NCBI RefSeq assembly: GCF_018143015.1
Contig: NC_054740.1
Coordinates: 49,302,740-49,366,739 of the forward strand
Direction: 5' to 3'
Source of the DNA: Lytechinus variegatus
Lineage: Eukaryota > Echinodermata > Echinoidea > Temnopleuroida > Toxopneustidae
Length of the DNA: 64,000 bases
The position numbers and the translations under genes are program-made. The first letter of the stretch is position 1, and each line of letters begins with the position of its first letter. Below are positions 62,701 through 64,000 of this stretch, in pieces. The notes under the pieces were generated by a model. The model was not told where the DNA came from and searched no databases. It worked only from the letters and a program-made list of their open reading frames with translations.

Positions 62701-63220
62701 TTTTTTCAGGTAATCCATGCGAGCTTTGCAGTAGAAAATGATTAAACTTCTCGATTGGACGAGATGCTTTGGATAAATGGATAAATATCAAACCATTTTC
62801 AGGAGCTTTTTTCAAGGTTCATGATATATACATTTCTTTTAGTTAAAAAAACAAATAAAAGAAATCGCAAGTGAAAAAAATTTATCTGCTCTTAAAAAAT
62901 TGCACAGTAAAATTGAAATCTCAAGGAAAACTGATGTTTGGAATATAAAATAAAAGCCATGTCACAGTAAGAAATCTTTTACTCTTATTCTGTAACCAGT
63001 TCTATCTGACGGAGTGACAGAATGAAAATAAATATTGTCATTTCGTTAATGTATAAATTTCCTATGATATATTTTACTTTGCAGTGCTCTCTTGGTGTAG
63101 CATTGATGGTTTTATCTGTGACGGCGGTGTATTTCCTTGGCGGTCTGGAGCCCCGTTTGGATACCTTCTTGGTCTGTCTCCTCGTACTGATGCTCGCATA
63201 CCTCATTAACGTTGGTTTTG
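47531..63220 (+). CDS. ABCG-subfamily half transporter (White-like), 3' end beyond window
   Basis: Thirteen coding exons join without a phase conflict into about 520 residues of a usual 600-700: 47531-47750, 51108-51156, 51612-51807, 52320-52391, 52883-52972, 53692-53858, 54403-54577, 55828-55917, 57634-57662, 58454-58559, 61287-61424, 62172-62264 and 63085-63220. The ATPase domain has Walker A GSSGAGKTT (Lys94), Q-loop YVQQHD (137-138), signature VSGGERKRVS (196-205), Walker B LLFLDEPTTGLD (216-227) and switch TIHQPS (His253). The membrane domain begins with WFKQLWYVMWRGF; REHLDGMYSMTAYFL precedes the next spans. ABCG half transporters dimerise and move lipids, sterols, pigment precursors or xenobiotics; the substrate here is unknown. 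An in-frame stop at 47429 supports a start at or after 47468, and ATG 47531 is the first good one. Confidence 0.93.
48860..50679. mobile_element. mariner/Tc1-like element with long inverted arms, in ABCG intron 1
   Basis: The right end AACGCACTG (50671-50679) is followed by TA. ATGCTTGAGCGAGCACAG (about 48917) and its inverse GTGCTCGCTCAAGCATGAA (about 50528) mark the arms, which also share AAATGACACCAAAAAGTTGG and GATTAATGATC words. The left tip near 48780 is decayed. A degenerate tandem duplication (about 49000-49170 and 49345-49530) lies inside, and a hAT MITE (49526-49685) is inserted in it. Confidence 0.65.
49526..49685. mobile_element. hAT-type MITE
   Basis: CAGGGGCCGCGGAACGG at 49526 and CGCTTCCGCGGCTTCTG at the end are inverted. 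G and C tracts lie inside. CAGAG occurs on both sides (49521-49525 and 49686-49690), shorter than the expected 8 bp. Confidence 0.7.
51108..51156 (+). CDS. ABCG exon 2 (49 bp, start of Walker A)
   Basis: A tiny exon between ATTGCAG and GTAATA encodes SGVADPGTLTALMGS. It enters in phase 1 and leaves in phase 2, and its last two bases join the T of exon 3 to make the Ser of GSSGAGKTT. Without it the phases of exons 1 and 3 do not fit. Confidence 0.93.
51612..51807 (+). CDS. ABCG exon 3 (Walker A and Q-loop)
   Basis: After TTTATAG it encodes GAGKTTLLNVLNQRGLAG, VYLNGIPISEYGMQ and IGYVQQHDILPGELTVKEYL. The donor is TGT|GTAAAT, phase 0. Confidence 0.93.
52320..52391 (+). CDS. ABCG exon 4
   Basis: TTCAAAG|GCT to GAG|GTATGT, phase 0 both sides. 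It encodes AQLTMSKYLSNEAKVAKVDE, the helical linker before the signature motif. Confidence 0.92.
52883..52972 (+). CDS. ABCG exon 5 (signature motif)
   Basis: TTCTGCAG|TTT to AAG|GTAAGT, 30 codons in phase 0. It holds VSGGERKRVSVATK, the ABC signature as found in the ABCG subfamily. Confidence 0.96.
52997..53400. mobile_element. MITE of the AAGTCCAC family, right end missing
   Basis: TTAAAGGGAAAGTCCACCCC starts 24 bp after exon 5. Body words (ATGCAAATGAAGTAACATATGACGTCA, in part) match the other copies. No inverted right terminus is visible before exon 6. Confidence 0.65.
53692..53858 (+). CDS. ABCG exon 6 (Walker B and switch His)
   Basis: Encodes LLFLDEPTTGLDS and NIICTIHQPSTEVFNMFDQ. The donor is ATCA|GTAGGT, phase 2. 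The C10 run just downstream (53877-53887) is intronic. Confidence 0.95.
54403..54577 (+). CDS. ABCG exon 7
   Basis: TTCGCTAG|A completes the Gln codon, then LLLLADGTISYFGPRSES and DCPETYSPADYFIALL, the conserved NPADFF-like element after the ATPase core. The donor is CCAA|GTATGT, phase 0. Confidence 0.92.
55116..55495. mobile_element. hAT-type MITE in ABCG intron 7
   Basis: CAGGGGCGGATCCAGG at the left pairs with CTGAATCCACCACTG at the right. Flanks GCTGACAG (55108-55115) and GTTAACAG (55496-55503) agree at six of eight positions. A G9 tract lies inside the left end. Confidence 0.75.
55828..55917 (+). CDS. ABCG exon 8
   Basis: TTTGCAG|AGG to GAG|GTAAAA, 30 codons, phase 0. Encodes the charged linker RIAEEYKKSSFETEARRRLA between ATPase and membrane domains. 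Confidence 0.9.
56231..57541. mobile_element. mariner/Tc1-like element in ABCG intron 8
   Basis: CAGTGCGTATAAAAAAGGAA after TA (56229-56230) pairs with CCCGTTTTTTTATACACATTG ending 57541. The arms are about 290 bp long; ATGCTTGAGCGAACACGG (about 56350) is mirrored by CGTTCGCTCAAGCATGAA (about 57390), and GCATAATTCGAAAATTATGG near 57248 mirrors the sequence near 56500. No transposase. Confidence 0.8.
57634..57662 (+). CDS. ABCG exon 9 (29 bp)
   Basis: TTCAATCAG|GAT to ATAGG|GTATGT encodes DFTSDAQDI plus two bases, which the first base of exon 10 completes to Gly. It is needed to reconcile the phases of exons 8 and 10. Confidence 0.85.
58454..58559 (+). CDS. ABCG exon 10 (start of membrane domain)
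   Basis: GTTATTAG|G to GCG|GTAAGA encodes YQAGWFKQLWYVMWRGFIYL and KRNPALLRTRAMFVA, the entry into TM1 of the ABC2-type membrane domain. Confidence 0.93.
58591..58799. mobile_element. hAT-type MITE in ABCG intron 10
   Basis: CAGGGGCAGGGGCGGATTCA and, at the right, CTGGATTCGCCATTGCCTG are inverted ends with G and C tracts between. No target duplication could be fixed. Confidence 0.6.
58995..59121. repeat. Hairpin MITE (GAGCGTTTCATCAA termini)
   Basis: GGGAGCGTTTCATCAA at the left pairs with CATGAAACGCCCTCC at the right. CCGACAAGT words are also mirrored inside. Confidence 0.8.
59124..59285. repeat. Hairpin MITE (CCCCGTTGAATGAA termini)
   Basis: CGCCCCGTTGAATGAATATA with TAATAGTTACCA pairs with TAATAGTAACTTTTATGCAA and CGGAGCCCTG. 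It lies head to tail beside the preceding MITE. Confidence 0.75.
59290..60038. mobile_element. Inverted-repeat DNA element (CACTCTAAAAAAATATAGGG ends)
   Basis: CACTCTAAAAAAATATAGGG at the left and TTACCCAATA-T9-AGTG at the right are inverted. AATTAGTGTCCAACCAGCAT inside is mirrored by GGCTGGACACATAATTA. The centre is AT-rich and non-coding. Confidence 0.7.
60310..60490 (+). mobile_element. tRNA-derived SINE-like sequence
   Basis: TGGCTAAGTTGG (A-box-like, about 60318) and GGGAGTTCAAGCCCC (B box, about 60368) flank a G10 run. The body continues GATCTGGCGCTGCACAGTGG. The tail is not clear. Confidence 0.6.
60726..61121. mobile_element. Small foldback-like element with about 14-bp ATTCGTCCAATGCCA units
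   Basis: The left arm repeats TTCGTCCAATTGCAA-like units (60736-60890). The right arm is the inverse (60945-61121), with TTAGTCTAATGCCATT mirrored by AATGGCATTAGACTAA. The middle (about 60900-60944) is unique. Non-coding, in ABCG intron 10. Confidence 0.85.
61287..61424 (+). CDS. ABCG exon 11
   Basis: AAAACTAG|TTC to GTG|GTAGGT, phase 0. Encodes CIVMLLIYWNPKAIYDQSRL and QGLLYFCCANFTFVNASRIL, spanning TM2 and the start of TM3. The donor could be three bases earlier (GTGGTA). Confidence 0.88.
61855..61925 (+). mobile_element. tRNA-like sequence, probable SINE head
   Basis: TGGTTGGTAGTG (A-box-like) and GGATCGATTCCC (B-box-like) are about 34 bp apart, but the flanks do not form a convincing acceptor stem. 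Probably a SINE or tRNA pseudogene. Confidence 0.45.
62172..62264 (+). CDS. ABCG exon 12
   Basis: TCTACCAG|GTT to CAG|GTACAT, 31 codons, phase 0. Encodes LPHELPLMIREHLDGMYSMT, the conserved F-x-E-REH-x2-GMY element, and AYFLGTFISQ. Confidence 0.94.
63085..63220 (+). CDS. ABCG exon 13 (last one in window)
   Basis: CTTTGCAG|TGC opens CSLGVALMVLSVTAVYFLGG and LDTFLVCLLVLMLAYLINVG, two membrane spans. GTGCGT at 63221 is the best donor (phase 1), but reading continues open to 63261, so the exact end is less certain. The final spans and C terminus are not found before 64000. Confidence 0.85.
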
Positions 63221-63594
63221 GTGCGTTAACACTAATTGTACTTTCAAACTCATTGATTTAAGTTGGCTAAACACGCAAATTGACTGACTGATAAAAATTT
63301 ATTTCATTTTAAATTTCCAACAAAATTACAAAAGTAAAATATGATAAAACGTAATGAAATGGGAACCTTTTGGGACGGAAGTTCCCTTGAACTGTTCAAT
63401 TAATTAGTCTAGGTGACGTAATATTTCTACATATCATCATGGTCATGGTTTATGTATTCACATATGAATGTCTTTTCAATGATTTTTTTTTTAATCTTAA
63501 TCTCCAAAAAATGCAAATGAGGCTGGATAGTAACTATATATGACGTTTCAAAAGACGAGTGAAAGGGACAACATGAAATCAAACGTTAAATGAT

Positions 63595-63745
63595 GGGGCC
63601 TGTTGCAGAAAGAGTTGCGTTAAAACGCAAGTCAAAATATCAAGCGCAAGTCCCGAATGCGGGTGCTTCATGGGCTGAAAATCAAGTTGCCCAAAGATTT
63701 TTTTTTGAGTTGCGTTTGATCGCAACTCTTTCTGCACCGGGCCCC
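63595..63745. repeat. Hairpin MITE with CCTGTTGCAGAAAGAGTTGC termini
   Basis: GGGGCCTGTTGCAGAAAGAG pairs with CTCTTTCTGCACCGGGCCCC. GCGTTAAAACGCAA forms a further small palindrome. Same family as 39652-39788. Confidence 0.88.
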
Positions 63746-63791
63746 TGAACACACACGTGTCGCTGAACAAGTAAATTTTATCAAAGGATTA

Positions 63792-64000
63792 CGCTGCATA
63801 CATTCGTAATTCCGACGCTTCGTTATTCCGAAGGTTCGAATAATCTGACGCTTCGTTATTCCAAAGGTTCGTTATTCCGAAGGTCCGTAATTCCAAAGTT
63901 TCGTAATTTCGAAGGTTCGTTAGTCCGAAATCGAAATGAGGTTCGTAATTCCGAAAGTTTGTTAATCCGAAAATGAAATAAGGTTCGTTTGACTTAGTTG
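63792..64000. mobile_element. Left arm of a foldback element of the TTCGTAATTCCGAAGG type, cut by the window edge
   Basis: GCATACATTCGTAATTCCGA matches the inverted right tip of 14431-17191 and is followed by the same unit array (TTCGTTATTCCGAAGG, GTTAATCCGAAAATGAAATA). The partner arm must lie beyond 64000. Confidence 0.85.

Noticed and set aside
1..64000. CRISPR arrays, operons or ribosome binding sites
   Set aside because: The window is eukaryotic: spliced genes, SINEs and LINEs. The tandem arrays have no alternating spacers and no cas genes nearby.

Overview
This is a eukaryotic, AT-rich, intron-rich and extremely repeat-rich window, most likely from an echinoderm and probably a sea urchin. 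I base that on two spliced animal genes with GT-AG introns, tRNA-derived SINEs ending in (ATT)n, hAT elements with G/C tracts and CGCGCTTCGCG motifs, and many long inverted-repeat (foldback) elements like the TU elements described in sea urchins. The species is inferred, not proven.

Two host genes can be modelled, both on the + strand. The first (24845-33313) is a three-exon gene for a seven-transmembrane receptor of the secretin/adhesion (Methuselah-like) class with a signal peptide and a somatomedin-B domain. It carries one frameshift at a 7-A run just before TM1. The second (47531 to beyond the window) is a White-type ABCG half transporter. Thirteen exons with fully consistent splice phases encode about 520 residues: the whole ATPase domain and the first part of the membrane domain. 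The last exons lie past the right edge.

Almost everything else is mobile DNA. 1-4.3 kb: end of a hAT element and a decayed Harbinger transposase. 4.3-9.3 kb: two nested hAT elements with perfect 8-bp target duplications, one containing an 86-bp perfect palindrome, then a 2.6-kb foldback and a mariner-like end. 10-14 kb: SINEs, a hairpin resembling a Penelope-type hammerhead ribozyme, a hAT element and a LINE tail. 14.4-24.6 kb: two foldback-type elements abutting on one 8-bp target sequence that is now present three times. 25-28 kb: a 2.7-kb foldback inside receptor intron 1. 34.4-39 kb: an RNase H-bearing LINE interrupted by a SINE, itself interrupted by a 2.9-kb foldback with CTA/TAG arms. 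41.7-45.4 kb: another foldback-type element holding a LINE endonuclease fragment. 45.7-46.3 kb: a CR1-like LINE tail. 47.5-64 kb: the ABCG gene with mariner-like, hAT and small hairpin MITEs in its introns, one more foldback-like element, and the start of another at the right edge.

The most unusual aspect is the density and variety of foldback elements, about eight in 64 kb. Several have arms built from short (14-16 bp) tandem units whose sequence differs between elements while the architecture stays the same.
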